This document shows positions 42,467 through 53,245 of a stretch of DNA of 64,000 bases, piece by piece. The stretch spans positions 992,001 through 1,056,000 of the forward strand of contig OZ037876.1 of assembly GCA_964035575.1 (NCBI GenBank), read 5' to 3'. The notes under the pieces were generated by a model. The model was not told where the DNA came from and did not search any database. It saw nothing but the letters and a program-made list of their open reading frames with translations. A program made the translations under genes and the position numbers. The stretch is from Rhynchopus sp. YZ270_cl-10. Taxonomy: Eukaryota > Euglenozoa > Diplonemea > Diplonemida > Diplonemidae. How positions within the stretch are numbered: the first letter of the stretch is position 1; each line of letters starts with the position of its first letter.

Positions 42467-43285
42467 TCAGACCTTCGCTGTCCTCTTCCTCCCAGTGGTC
42501 CCACAGATGCTGTGCTTTGCAGTGATCTCCGCGAGCTTCCGTTCAAGACACTCAACGATATGATGCTGCTGGAACGACGTTGCCCCTTGCACTGCAGCTT
42601 TATACTGTCTCCTCACCCCCATCCAGTCTGGATGTGTCTCTACCACACTGAGCAGGTACTCCACTACATGCTGGTGTCCGTTCATTGCGGCCCATACTAA
42701 AGGAGTGTCATTATCTTCGTTGACTGCATGAACATTGGCCCCAACTTGTATAAGATCTTTGACATAGTTGAGGTCTCCCTTCCAGCAGGCGTGCATTAAT
42801 ACTGTGTTCCCTCTGGGGTCTGTTTCCTCGAGATAGGCAGATTTTCTTCGGATGTGAGAGACAATGTAGTGGCATATGTCTGGATGTGCCATGGCTGAAA
42901 AGAGTGCATTTCCTGAACCACGTTCTCTTTGAAGGATGTCTACACCGGAGTCATGGAGTGCAGAGAAGAGAGGGAGATTGCCTTCTTCTGCTGCAGAAAT
43001 CGCGGATTTAAAGCTTCGTCGTACCCCTAACTCTCGAAGGTAAATTCTTGCTGTCTCTCGCTTCGAGAGGCTGACATCAACGATACTGTCTGTTGTGATT
43101 CCCGTATCACAAAGGGAGACATCATCGTCATCCAAGACCCCCCCTTCAAAGCAAATCCCACGGTCCTCGTGGACCAGGTGCAGTGCTTTGTAGGCAGCCT
43201 TCTTTAAACCAGCAACGTTCTCGTCGGCGTCTATCTCAATGGAATGAAGGTCATCTCCAGAACGGCAGTATACGTGCATAAGCAT
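42467..43285 (-). CDS. Ubiquitin-like domain plus ankyrin-repeat protein
   Basis: 272 residues, ATG 43285, single exon. Residues 1-73 have the ubiquitin-like pattern: MLMHVYCRSGDDLHSIEID, ADENVAGLKKAAYKAL, then DDDDVSLCDTGITTDSIVDV, matching strand-helix-strand spacing. Residues about 90-245 are ankyrin repeats: FKSAISAAEEGNLPLFSALH, the diagnostic GNTVLMHACWKGDLNYVKDL with IQVGANVHAVNEDNDTPLVW, and AAMNGHQHVVEYLLS. The tail is basic (GRKRTAKV). A protein-interaction adaptor is the obvious guess. Partners are not deducible. Confidence 0.8.
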   Translation of the reverse strand: MLMHVYCRSGDDLHSIEIDADENVAGLKKAAYKALHLVHEDRGICFEGGVLDDDDVSLCDTGITTDSIVDVSLSKRETARIYLRELGVRRSFKSAISAAEEGNLPLFSALHDSGVDILQRERGSGNALFSAMAHPDICHYIVSHIRRKSAYLEETDPRGNTVLMHACWKGDLNYVKDLIQVGANVHAVNEDNDTPLVWAAMNGHQHVVEYLLSVVETHPDWMGVRRQYKAAVQGATSFQQHHIVECLERKLAEITAKHSICGTTGRKRTAKV

Positions 43286-43542
43286 GGTTGGGTTGAAGAG
43301 AAGAGGGTTCTGTACATCGTGGGATTGCTCAGAAGGGAAAAGGGAGAAAATCGTTGAATGAGCAAAAAAGGGTGGAGAAGTGCTTCTTTTGTAACCCCAA
43401 AAATGGTGGTAAAAATTCTAGATTCTATACTACTTACCCCCCCAAAAAAAAATAGAAGTTGTGAATGCAAACGCCTCAGAGACGTAGGCACCAGACCTCA
43501 AAAAAGGAGGGTTTATCTATCTACATCGCCGAATGACGACGT

Positions 43543-43690
43543 TTTTTTTGTGTCGACAATCGCCTAAGAACCCGCTTGGGGATCCTAGGGGACTCAAATG
43601 TTGGCCGAAGCCTTTTTGTACTACGGAAGGTTTAGACGTCAGTCGTCCTGAACCCCCTTGAGAGCAGCTTTTATGAAAATCCCTTTTACC
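43543..43690 (+). repeat. Dispersed 150-base repeat, copy 2
   Basis: Matches 14155-14310 block by block with about 15-20% difference by eye. An H3-like element lies just before it at 43455. Confidence 0.8.
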
Positions 43691-43750
43691 AGGCAGTTTC
43701 TCGAAGTGTGGAACACCCCGATACTGCTTATTGAAAGGGGGTTGTTTGGG

Positions 43751-45101
43751 TTACGGTTTTGAGGCCGCCCTTTGTAGTAAAAGATGAAGTGTGGTGGAGG
43801 GGAAGAAGTGGAGGTACAGTCCGCACACCTCCCTCCAAGGTGTGGCAAAGTCCATCGACTCTGGGGCTGACAGCCTGTACGAACAAAACCGGGTCATGAA
43901 GCATGGCGGTGATTTCCCCAAAGATAAAATCCGCACACCACCAAAAAACTCTTTCCATTTCCCTTATTCAACTGAAGACAAAGCCGGGTGACTGTTCCTT
44001 GGGGGTATACCGGGTGATAGCCGACACTGCCTCTCTGTGATGCCGTGCCATGCGCCCTTTTGCAAGAATGCATTGTGACTCGCCGAGGCGCTCCTCGGCT
44101 TCGTAGAGGGCTGCCTTGATCTCCTCAAGCTCCTGCGTGGAGGCAGGGTCCGCTCCCTCTAGGCCCTTGAGGCGCAGGGACAGCGCAGCCACCTTCTTCT
44201 TGAGCGTAGCCTTTTGCGCCTTCCTTGCCGCCCCTGCCTCCTCCTCTGCCGTCTCCTTCGCAGTAAGTCTCTGCTGCGATTCAATCGCCTTCCTCCTCGT
44301 CACCTCCACACTCCCTTGCTTCACCCCCTTCGGTATAATGCCCTCCATATACCGGACACGGCAGCATAAATCTTCTAACTCCTCCTCACGTCTGTTTCGT
44401 TCTAAAGTAAGCACCTTGCTTTTTTCTTCTAATTCCAGCTTCAGTCGTGACACTGTGTCTTCCGCTGCGGTTTGGCGGCCTTGAGTGGAAGCTTCGAGGG
44501 TGTTGAGAAACCGTGTCAAATCTTTGTTTTGTATGGTCTCCTCTTCGTGGTATGCGGCTAAGGTTGTTTGCAATGCGCGGAGACGTTGCAACTGAAAGGC
44601 ATGCCCTTCCTCTTGCCTCCGCTGCGCACGCACAAAGAAGGCCTCTTCCTCTGCCGCGAGCACTGCAGCCCTGCGCAGGGCCTCCCGCAGCGCTGCCTTC
44701 TTCTCTGTGTACATAATAGCGGCAGACTCATGCGGTGTTGTCATGGGGGTGTTGGCGACAGTCGTCTCCGCATCTGTCGAGAAGCGCGTCTTCACCTTCC
44801 CAGCAGAGGACTGTCCGATGAGGGCACGGAGCTGACGTCTGTTCGACCCATCTTCGGCACAGAGCTGCGCATGCTCCAGGGTCAGCTCGTTGTGCAGTGC
44901 TTGCTCCCGCGCCAAGGCCGCTTCCGTGAGGAAGATAGCCCTGCATGTGTCCTTATGTGCCTCAACACCACGTACCTGTTGCGTCAAACACGCTTTCGCA
45001 ACAGTGTTGTCCTCCTCCTGATGTAGGAGCTCCTCGTAACACCCAGCCTCGGTGCGGAGCTGCCAGCCCACAGGGGTTAAAGGCGTTTCCGGGGCTGACA
45101 T
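43751..45101 (-). CDS. Coiled-coil protein, two exons
   Basis: Exons 45101..44011 and 43874..43751 give 404 residues. The intron is 136 bases, GTATAC to TACAG, phase 2. The start MSAPETPLTPVGWQ follows a CT-rich tract. Without splicing the frame would run on only to 43968. Most of the protein is Ala/Glu/Arg/Leu-rich coiled coil (about residues 20-350, e.g. EEEAFFVRAQRRQEEGHAF, SRLKLELEEKSKVLTLERNR, LKKKVAALSLRLKGLEGAD). The second exon adds a hydrophobic tail (WREVCGLYLHFFPSTTLHLL) that could be an amphipathic or membrane-binding end. No family recognised. A cytoskeletal role is likely from composition only. Confidence 0.7.
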
Positions 45102-45278
45102 TTGAGAGGGGGGAGACCTCTGGTTGTGAAGCCCCTGATTGCGAGTCGTGAGGGGAGAAGGAGGGGGAGAATGTGAGTCTTCGGAAGGGTGCAATGGACC
45201 GGAGAGTGACAAAAAGGTCAGAGAGGAAAAGTGGTCAAGTAATGAACTCGCAAACCCAACCCGTAAACCCGCAAACGT

Positions 45279-45450
45279 TGGTTTGAAATACAAAGCCCTC
45301 TCGTGACAGTGTACCTTAGTACATAGAGCAGAGGCCTTGATGTAAGATGTTTTACCCACAGCCAACGCGACCGGCTGTACCGGGGGTGGACCCCAACCAT
45401 GCGAACCATGCAGTCCTACATCTATTTCGTGGTTGACATCTGATATGTGC
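45279..45450 (+). repeat. Composite of H2, AAGATGTTTTACCC block and H6
   Basis: GTTTGAAATACAAAGCCCTC then TCGTGACAGTGTACC (H2), TTGATGTAAGATGTTTTACC then CACAGCCAACGCGA (also at 18858), and GGGGTGGACCCCAACCATG then CAGTCCTACATC (H6). Confidence 0.75.
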
Positions 45451-45775
45451 TACTCCCGCTTCCACTCATCAGCCAGATGAATAGGGATCACTGCGAACAA
45501 AAAAAAAGGGCAGCAAGATGAATGCGCCATCTCGTGTACATATAAGAAATGCACATCCCCCCACCCAATGTACAGGAGATGCATCTCGCTCGAGAGTTGC
45601 TGGCTCTTCGTTTCGAAACCTGCTTTTTCCGAAGTTGCGGGGAATTATTATTGACGGTCAAACCAGATGTCAAGCAAATGACATTGAGAAGTCAAAAACA
45701 ATGAGGGGCAACAACGATCTCTACGGATCCCAAAGCACTCTCCCACAACCCTCATGCCGGCTTCCTAACACATCC

Positions 45776-46192
45776 ACATCCGAACCCACAGGCCTTTGAC
45801 ACCACCCACGAGGCAGAGTGGTACAGAGGTATTCCCACGCTCTCTCCACTTCTCCTCTCCTTCTACAGCCCCAACGCACCCAGGAGACACAACACCGTTG
45901 CTACGTTCACCCTGCAGATGAACCACGCTTGGTTCAACTGCATGTAGATGTAGCTTTTCTCCCTTGCTTCCCATCCCCTTCTCCAGGTGCTGCCCACCCA
46001 CCCCACCCCATTTGTCGCTATCGATTCCTCTACATTGCAACACATCATCACCATTATCGCCGTTGTGCAGGGCAGTTGATGAGATAAGCCTCGGTGCTCA
46101 GTCACCAAACCAAATACACCCTACCCTACCAGACAGGTTGAAGAGGCATCACCGTCCACAGACCCAAAAATCGCCCCTATCAGCTCCCCACC
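45776..46192 (+). repeat. Large direct duplication, copy 1
   Basis: About 400 bases repeated at 46727-47137, period about 955 bases, with a few small length differences. Contains the exon-like stretch noted separately. Confidence 0.88.
45792..45943 (+). pseudogene. Exon-like segment on the plus strand within the duplication
   Basis: After CCCACAG the frame reads AFDTTHEAEWYRGIPTLSPL, LLSFYSPNAPRRHNTVATFT then LQMNHAWFNCM and meets a possible GT donor. 43 bases later TTCTCCAG could be the acceptor. Further exon-like pieces follow (TVHNLSASITSQTGFLENIW near 46225-46300; SPPHTNADCFEGVHGRESIP near 46370-46430). In the second duplicate this stretch is out of frame. It may be a decayed plus-strand gene, which would be the only plus-strand one here. 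No family recognised. Confidence 0.3.
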
Positions 46193-46726
46193 AATCACCA
46201 AACCATCCACAGTCTCCTCCCCACAGCAGAGGTCTCCCCAACCGTCCACAACCTCTCTGCGTCAATCACATCGCAAACCGGCTTTCTGGAGAATATTTGG
46301 TGAATCGGTGGTTTGATGGGTCCTAGACACTCCCTCCCCACCCAGCGAAGCCTCTGAGCGATTTGCAAGCAGCCCCCCACACCAATGCAGATTGCTTTGA
46401 AGGGGTGCACGGCAGAGAGAGTATTCCCACCTTTCGGTCCTGCTTTCGCATGCTATGTCTCCATGCAGCCAACCGTAATGTAACACCACTATTGGATTTC
46501 TTCACAAAGAGAAGAAAAAAATCCCCCCAGAATGCACCTCCGCCCTCCCCTAAAGCAAGCAGACGTCAGATGCAGAGGTTTTCCGTACCTCGAAAGAAAA
46601 ACCCCGGTCAAAGCGTTCTCAGAAGACTGAACACACCCCTGATACCCAGGCATGGTTCGGCATGGCGTGCAGGCCCTCTCTCCCCTCCCACTCAACCCCC
46701 TCAGAGCCTCTGTTCCTCCGGTTTCC

Positions 46727-47137
46727 AAACACATCCGAACCCACAGGTCCTTTGACACCACCCACGAGGCAGAGTGTTGCAGAGGTATTCCCACGCTCCT
46801 CTCCGTTCTACAGCCCCAACGCACCCAGGAGACACAACACCGTTGCTACGTTCACCCTGCAGATGAACCACGCTTGGTTCAACTGCATGTAGATGTAGCT
46901 TTTCTCCCTTGCGTCCCATCCCCTTCTCCAGGTGCTGCCCACCCACCCCACCCCATTTGTCGCTATCGATTCCTCTACATTGCAACACATCATCACCATT
47001 ATCGCCATTCTGCAAGGGCAGTTGGTCAGATAAGCCTCGGTGCTCAGTCACCAAACCAAATACACCCTACCCTACCAGGTTGGTAAAGAGGCATCACCGT
47101 CCACAGACCCAAAAAATCGCCCCTGTCAGCTCCCCAC
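46727..47137 (+). repeat. Large direct duplication, copy 2
   Basis: Second copy of 45776-46192, shorter by a small internal deletion. Confidence 0.88.
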
Positions 47138-47431
47138 CGCGTCATGGGAGGGGCTGTGCATCTGCAGTTGGATTGAAATGGAGTTGGCCTGGAGGCAATG
47201 AGAAAACATCCGGAGGTTCAATCGCATAGTGTATCCTAAACACTCCTTCAAGGCGGCCTTCATGACAGGGGGGATGGTGTATGGGTGTGGGGGTGTAATC
47301 AAGTTGGGGGAGAGGGGGAATGTCGCCTTGTTTTGGATTTCGTTCAGCTGTACTGGTTTTGTGTGGTGTTGTCTGTTCACCGACCCTGGAGAAGATCGTA
47401 AAACAGTGTGTTTGCATCAAACATAAAAGGA

Positions 47432-47480
47432 AAGTGGAAAGTGCAAAACGCCTCACCGTTCATCGGCAAACGCAGGCACT
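47432..47480 (+). repeat. AAGTT-type element, family H3
   Basis: GTGGAAAGTGCAAAACGCC, TCACCGTTCATCGGCAAACG then CAGGCACTG. Nearly identical to 20378-20425. Confidence 0.75.
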
Positions 47481-48284
47481 GAAATAAATAATCGTTTTGA
47501 GCGCAAAACTCAGAAAGTGCTTTAACACCCACTCTCTTGGCAAACTCGGCCAATGAAAGGGAAAAAAAAAACGTTTGGTTGTCCATTACAAGTTTCAGAT
47601 TTCAGTTCCTTAAGAAAATCATCTTGAAACATAAAAAACATGTTGTCTTGAGAAAGGTACAGAACATAAGCCACCCCATCCCTTTGTAAAATGGTTGACT
47701 CAAAAAAATAGTTAGAAGATGAAGATGGTTGCATAAAGAATTGGTCGTGAAACAACAGGGGATTGGGACAAAAAAAAGGTGAAATTTAAAAATAATTGGG
47801 AAGATGACACAAGCGTCGAATGCTTTAGTCACCACCAAAAGAGCGAGACAAACACATAAAAATAAAAATACCGAACGAATAGAAAGTGAGATGCACGTTG
47901 TTTGAAGTCCGTGGCAGGCATCTTGCGATACCAAAATTCTACTTTGTGTGAGAGAGAGGGCTGTTATCACAACAAACATGCACTACGGCGAGGTAAATGA
48001 CTTTACTTGTAGTTTTTGCAACTAAAAAAAACCATAAGTCAAGTCACCTACTTCACCGTCGTACCAATGGTTTCCCCCCTACCCCATTCCGGGAGGTACG
48101 GGGAGCAAAGAAAACGGGCGAGTAATTATTCCCCAACTAAACAAAAAAAAAGCGCCCCCTTCAACTTCCAAGGAAGGGGAATAAAAGAGGGAGAAAACGG
48201 TAATTTTCGACCGCCGTGTAGGGAAGGTTTTAAAAGGGGGGAAACACACAGATCTGTTGTGACGAAAAAAGAGATAAAAAAAAT

Positions 48285-48425
48285 GGTAGCTATTAATGCT
48301 AAACACCTCCGACTGACCCACGATGCCAGCCATCTGGATGAAAGCAAAAAAAAAAGTGAAGTTATTAATGCAGGCACCTCCGACTGACCCACGTACGATG
48401 CCAGCCATCCGGATGAAAGCACAAG
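48285..48425 (+). repeat. Two adjacent family H4 elements
   Basis: TTAATGCTAAACACCTCCGA then ATGCCAGCCATCTGGATGAA, followed by GAAGTTATTAATGCAGGCAC then GTACGATGCCAGCCATCCGG. Confidence 0.8.
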
Positions 48426-50034
48426 TACCCTGCGGCCAACAACAGAAGATGTAAAAAGGAAACCTAATGACTGGCCCGTACCGTAAGAGAACGAGGGCGG
48501 TTCACAACCGCTCGACAGCCGGCGGCCCACCTTCCGTTGAAGAGTTGTGAGCTTACAGGTACTGCAGTTCGCTGCACCCAACGCTTGATGCACGATAGTC
48601 TACACAAGAGAGCAGAAACCCAAAAACACAAAAAGGGGTGGGCGGGGGGGTCACAACATCTCTCTCTTGGCGCCCCATGCTGTACCGACAGTTGGGCCTC
48701 ACCCTTTCTCTTAGGGATATACATGGACGTCCTTACAGGCAGCACACCGTAACCCAAAGGCGTGGCAGAGAGACTCCGTAGAGCGACTCTGGCCTGACCG
48801 CTGGCCATTTATGCTCCGGGTGCGAGCACCCATCATAGCATAGGGGGGCCAGCCTGACCCAGCATTTATATACCCTGCCAGGGTGAACTAGCATAAAAGA
48901 GGGCAGGGGCGTTTAGACCCTGAGGACTAGGGGAAGTCCCGCATACCCCAACAGAAAGACAAAGGCTATGCACTGGTGATATAGGAGAGGCAGGGTTGCT
49001 GAAAAACAAAAAGACCCTGAAGGCACAAAAACGCCCCGCATACCCCTCCTCGCCTCCTGTTTTGTAATCTCTCAGGTAGGAGACATCGGTTCGAGCGGTC
49101 AACACCTTCATAGAGTTTCTGGAGGAACGGACCCCCGGATGCAATTTAAGGTCCAGCCCAGGACCACAAAAAAAAAAGGGGACAGAGGTCCATATCTGGA
49201 CCAATTTTGAGAGTAGTTTGTACACAGTGTATATAATGTTTTGAGAGCGAGGGGGTGGGAAAGGACTCCCCGCTTTTTCTTTTTTTTTCTTTTTTGAGGA
49301 ATTTTTCTCAGGAAAAGGGACTCTCCTGAGTGGAACGCAATGGAAGGGGGGGGTAAACGTACAACAGCCCATCCCATTTGCTGCCTGCTCTTTGAGGGAA
49401 GGAAAGACAATGTACATCTGTTTTGCTTTGTACAGCCTGTTACAACCATAAGGTGGGTTGTGCCTAGTGGGGCTGCAACAAAGGTGTAAGATGAACTTTA
49501 TCAAAAAAAAATTACCACAAAAAAAAAAACCCCCCCCCCCGCACAGTGCGGGTTGAACCCCAAGAGTAGTCAAATGAGCAGGCCTTCGTTTGACCGTCCG
49601 CAGTACAGTGGAAAATTCAAAACGTCCCCCACCCCCACCCCAAATATGAGATCATTTATTAACCCTATAGGGTCAACTATTTAAAAAAGCAACTTAAATT
49701 ATTGTTGAGCTATTATCTAAAGGCTTTACTACTACAAAAAAAAGGGTTAAAAAAGTCAAACAAAAACCCAGAACGGCATTCCCCATCATCAAGAGTAGCA
49801 GAAATGAGACAAAATAATTAAGGTACAACTAGTGGAACTACTAGCCGATAAACGTTTTCTAAAATAGGATGGAGGAATGCAGCCACCCTACTACTAGTGG
49901 AACTACTGGTCGTCACGGCTAGTTGCTCGCTCTACTGATGATATCGTAAAACTCATCGTAAAGCACCAGTCGTCACAACTAGTAGCTCTACCAATAGCCC
50001 CCTATGACTAATCAGCCGGTTTGTTCCATATCTT

Positions 50035-50895
50035 TCAGACCTCTTGATAATGCGCACCACGGAACATCGTGTAGTCGGAGCTGCTGTGAGGGTCGCCTCT
50101 TTCCTCTGCTTGGAATTGATCGTGTGTACCTGCGAAGGCTGTGTGTGGGAGACGCGACACACCAAAGGTCGCTGTGGGCGAGCCACTCCGCCTTGGGAGC
50201 GGCGCCTCCGTTTCAAACCAGTTCGGACCACCACCGGTCGGACCACTACCACTTCCAAACCCACTCCCTCCACTGCTCCCCTTAGCATAATACTTTGGTA
50301 CCGGCGATGCCTGCGGATCCTGCTCAGAGTTGCACTTCAACGAATGCACCGGCCAATGCTCCTTCTGGCATCTATCACTACAGTACGCTACCAAATGGCA
50401 CGGACACCGCCAATCACTGTCCTTCCCACACTGCGCACATCGTCTTAATGAGGCATGCGGTGGCGACCTTCCCCCTACAACATGTCTACTCTGTGTATTG
50501 TTCCCTGTGTACTCAAGAAGAGGCGACAATCGAAGCACAATTCCGTTGTAATTGCGTGAGTTGCGCAGTAAACGGTCTCCTGAAGCTACATCTGTTACGG
50601 TAACGCCGTCAACATGAGTCAAAACCCGGCCTACACAGGCAGACATTCCGGCATTGTGTGCTGGAGTTCCTTCTACAACGCCCATCAACACATTCCTTTC
50701 ATCGACCAAACACCCAATCGGTCCAGGCTCCCCATTCCTCTCCACAACCACCTCCATCCCCAAGCCACTCCCCTGTTGGATCAACGCGCTAATCTCCATA
50801 ACGCGAATGTCCTCTTCTTTCATCCTTTTGACTGTCGAGGTTGGGGTTTTGATACCATCGCGTGAGGGGCGGATGCCTACCCCTGGTGAATACAT
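50035..50895 (-). CDS. PDZ domain plus MYND zinc-finger protein
   Basis: 286 residues from ATG 50895, which follows a CTTTTATTACAG acceptor by about 60 bases. Residues about 33-125 form a PDZ-like domain (NVLMGVVEGTPAHNAGM then GRVLTHVDGVTVTDVASGDR, the usual GxPAxxAGL and ILxVNG positions). Residues 153-188 are a MYND finger: C153, C156, C164, C166, Y171-C172, C176, H180, H184 and C188 fit the C-x2-C...YC-x3-C...H-x3-C pattern. The C-terminal 95 residues are Gly/Ser-rich and disordered. Both domains bind peptides, so an adaptor role is likely. Single exon. Confidence 0.83.
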   Translation of the reverse strand: MYSPGVGIRPSRDGIKTPTSTVKRMKEEDIRVMEISALIQQGSGLGMEVVVERNGEPGPIGCLVDERNVLMGVVEGTPAHNAGMSACVGRVLTHVDGVTVTDVASGDRLLRNSRNYNGIVLRLSPLLEYTGNNTQSRHVVGGRSPPHASLRRCAQCGKDSDWRCPCHLVAYCSDRCQKEHWPVHSLKCNSEQDPQASPVPKYYAKGSSGGSGFGSGSGPTGGGPNWFETEAPLPRRSGSPTATFGVSRLPHTAFAGTHDQFQAEERGDPHSSSDYTMFRGAHYQEV

Positions 50896-51086
50896 TAGCT
50901 GGGCAGGGCTGGAAGGGGAGGGGTGAAGGGGAGAGGAGGAGGAGGAGGGTCCTTCTGTAATAAAAGAAACCAATTTCTTTTACAAAAGAGTTTTGGGAGG
51001 AGAAGGAGAAGGGGGGAGGAGGGGGAAGAGGATAGGAACGGCACTGTGATTAAGATGATTGGGTTTAGTGGAGGGGTTGATATAAA

Positions 51087-51199
51087 GCAAAGTTTATAAG
51101 ATGATCCTAAGCCTCTCGTGCTTAGTCTGATTAGATTATTCTTTGGTTTATTCATCAGTCAGCCTCTCGTGCTTAGTCACCTTATCATATTCGTTATCG
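51087..51199 (+). repeat. Family H1 element, tandem double
   Basis: GTTTATAAGATGATCC, TAAGCCTCTCGTGCTTAGTC, a 40-base link with TGATTAGATTATTC, a second AGCCTCTCGTGCTTAGTCAC and the tail CATATTCGTTATCGCAC. The same double form occurs at 63576-63688. Confidence 0.85.
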
Positions 51200-51539
51200 C
51201 ACATAAAGTGAGGAGTAGGAAGGTCGGAAATGCGAAGGGGAGGCAAACCCTCACAAAAAACCCCCCGCCTTTGCGAGGTTTGTGGTTTAGTTTGGGAATA
51301 AAAGCGGGGTTTTCTCGAAAAAATGGAGTTAAAATATGCCAAGGGAGGGGATGGGAATAACTTTTTTTTGGAGGGTTCGAACATTAAATTCAACAGCGAA
51401 AAAGAAAAAGACAGAGGGGAAAGGGGGAAAAAGGGAATCATGCAAAATGAAATATGCCCTGCGCAAGGGAAAAAAAAACGCACGGACAGCAAAAATAATA
51501 ACCAAAGGAGAAAAAATCATGATTGACACCACCCAAAAA

Positions 51540-51580
51540 GGTAAAGATGAACCTAAGCCCCAATGTGCATTAGTCACCTA
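51540..51580 (+). repeat. Family H1 element
   Basis: TAAAGATGAACCTAAGCCCC then AATGTGCATTAGTCACC. Confidence 0.65.
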
Positions 51581-52649
51581 TAATAAAAAGAGAGCACATG
51601 AAAAAAAAAAGGGGAAATGACGCGTTGTAGATTGATCTTATGATAGCGTTTATTCTAGGATCCATGATTTTCATTCTTTTCACCTTCCCAGAAAATCTTG
51701 AGGGCCTCCGCCCCTGGAATAAACACCGGACAGAAAAAATAAAATATGGGAGAGTAAGATATTGAAACGCCACACAATAGAAAGAGGAGAGGGGGAGGAA
51801 AAGGTTTTATTTTTTTCTTCCCCAGAGCAAAATAGCTGAAAAAATAAGAGTAAATCAAAATGGTGGTCCAACCGAGTCGGGATTGAAAACATTTGATAAA
51901 AAAATCTGTATGTCCAAACCCAACAGTTTTCAACTCCTCTCTCAGCCTCCTTTTTATAAAAAAAAGCCAATATTTTTTGAAAAACTGGTCAGTTCGCTTC
52001 GAACCGCCTCGATTGGATTCTCATCAATCAAAACCCTACATTTTTTAATCAGCTTTCTTTTTTTTATAAAATGCTGCGCAAAACGTTGTTCTCATATCCA
52101 CAACACCCCTTTTTAAATCCTCCGAAACAGGAGAAAAAAAAAAAAGGAAATAAAAAAAAATGTATGGCGATCAATACTTCCTTCAAATTAGAGGGGAAAG
52201 GAGGGGGGGTTCGGCATACGATGATGGAATACATGATTCGGATTTGTGGTTTTATTAGTGGCTTTCCATTCCGTCGTAAGACCACAAAAAAGTAAAACCA
52301 CAAAAAAGACGAATCATTTCCTCCATTGTCGTGAAAAGACAGCTAAGTTTCTGTTTCTGCCATATTGCATAAAAGCCGACTGAAACCATAAATTTAGAGA
52401 ATGGATCATAGTACGTAAGACAGCTGTAAAAGGAACAAAAAAAAAATTCCTTCTTTTAAAAATACAGATGCAAAACTGACCACACTCTCTGCATAGAAGC
52501 AAAACAAAAAACAAAAACAAAAAAAGATATGGATTCCACGCACAAGGTCAGAAGGCAATAAAAAGGATGGGAAGAAAACAAAAGTCTGTGTGATAGCGAC
52601 AGGCTCCATATATTTGTGAGAGGAAAAAAAAAAAAGAAAAAAGAGAGAA

Positions 52650-52681
52650 AAGTTTAGATAAGATGAACCTAAGCCTCTCGT
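52650..52681 (+). repeat. Family H1 element, truncated
   Basis: AAAGTTTAGATAAGATGAAC then CTAAGCCTCTCGT. The second half of the stem is missing. Confidence 0.65.
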
Positions 52682-52864
52682 TGGGGTGGCCCGGGGGCAC
52701 GGCGTTTTTTTTTTTCAAAAATAAAAAAAATAAAAAATAGTAACTCTGATAGGTAAGTAAAAGGAAAAAAGGTTTTTTCGTTGATTGCACAATTACCCTG
52801 TTTGAGGGGTGATTGGCGACCGTATCTGAGGAACTATTTCTCCTTTAAGCTACGCTTGTAGGAA

Positions 52865-53245
52865 TAAAAAAAAAAATCACAAAAAAAAATAATAGTAAAT
52901 TATCACGGCAATATAAAAAAAAATCACAAAAAATCACAAAAAATCACCAAAAATCACAACAATAAAAAAAAATCACAAAAAATCACAAAAAGTCACAAAT
53001 AATCACGGCAATCAAAAAAAAAAATCACAAAAAATCACAAATGATCACCAAAAATCACAACAATCAAAAAAATAATCACAAAAAGTCACAAAATAATCAC
53101 GGCAATAAAAAAAAAAATCACCAAAAATCACAAATAATCACCAAAAATCACAACAATCAAAAAAAAATCACAAAAAGTCACAAATAATCACGACAGTAAA
53201 AAAAAAATCACAAATAATCACAAATAATCACAAGATTTTTTGTGA
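52865..53245 (+). repeat. AATCACAA/AATCACCA satellite
   Basis: Irregular tandem array of AAATCACAA, AAATCACCAA and ATCACAACAAT/ATCACGGCAAT units spaced by A-runs. Higher-order period about 60-70 bases. Confidence 0.9.

Larger units (their letters stand above)
47140..50030. other. Unassigned region with coding-like and structured stretches
   Basis: H3 (47432-47480) and two H4 copies (48290, 48355). About 48480-49470 is less AT-rich and mixes minus-strand coding-like strings (MKVLTARTDVSYLRDYKTGG; MASGQARVALRSLSATPLGY) with hairpin-prone sequence (48835-48950). I cannot build a gene or name an RNA. Confidence 0.35.

Noticed and set aside
48464-49573. Minus-strand genes of 114 and 235 residues
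   Set aside because: Composition is only partly protein-like, frames end in repeats, and there is no family match, so kept as unassigned.
51087-51199. H1 loop CTCTCGT resembles a tRNA anticodon loop (CUC)
   Set aside because: The 6-bp stem and 7-base loop fit, but I find no acceptor stem, D arm or T arm, so no tRNA gene or clear tRNA-derived SINE can be claimed.
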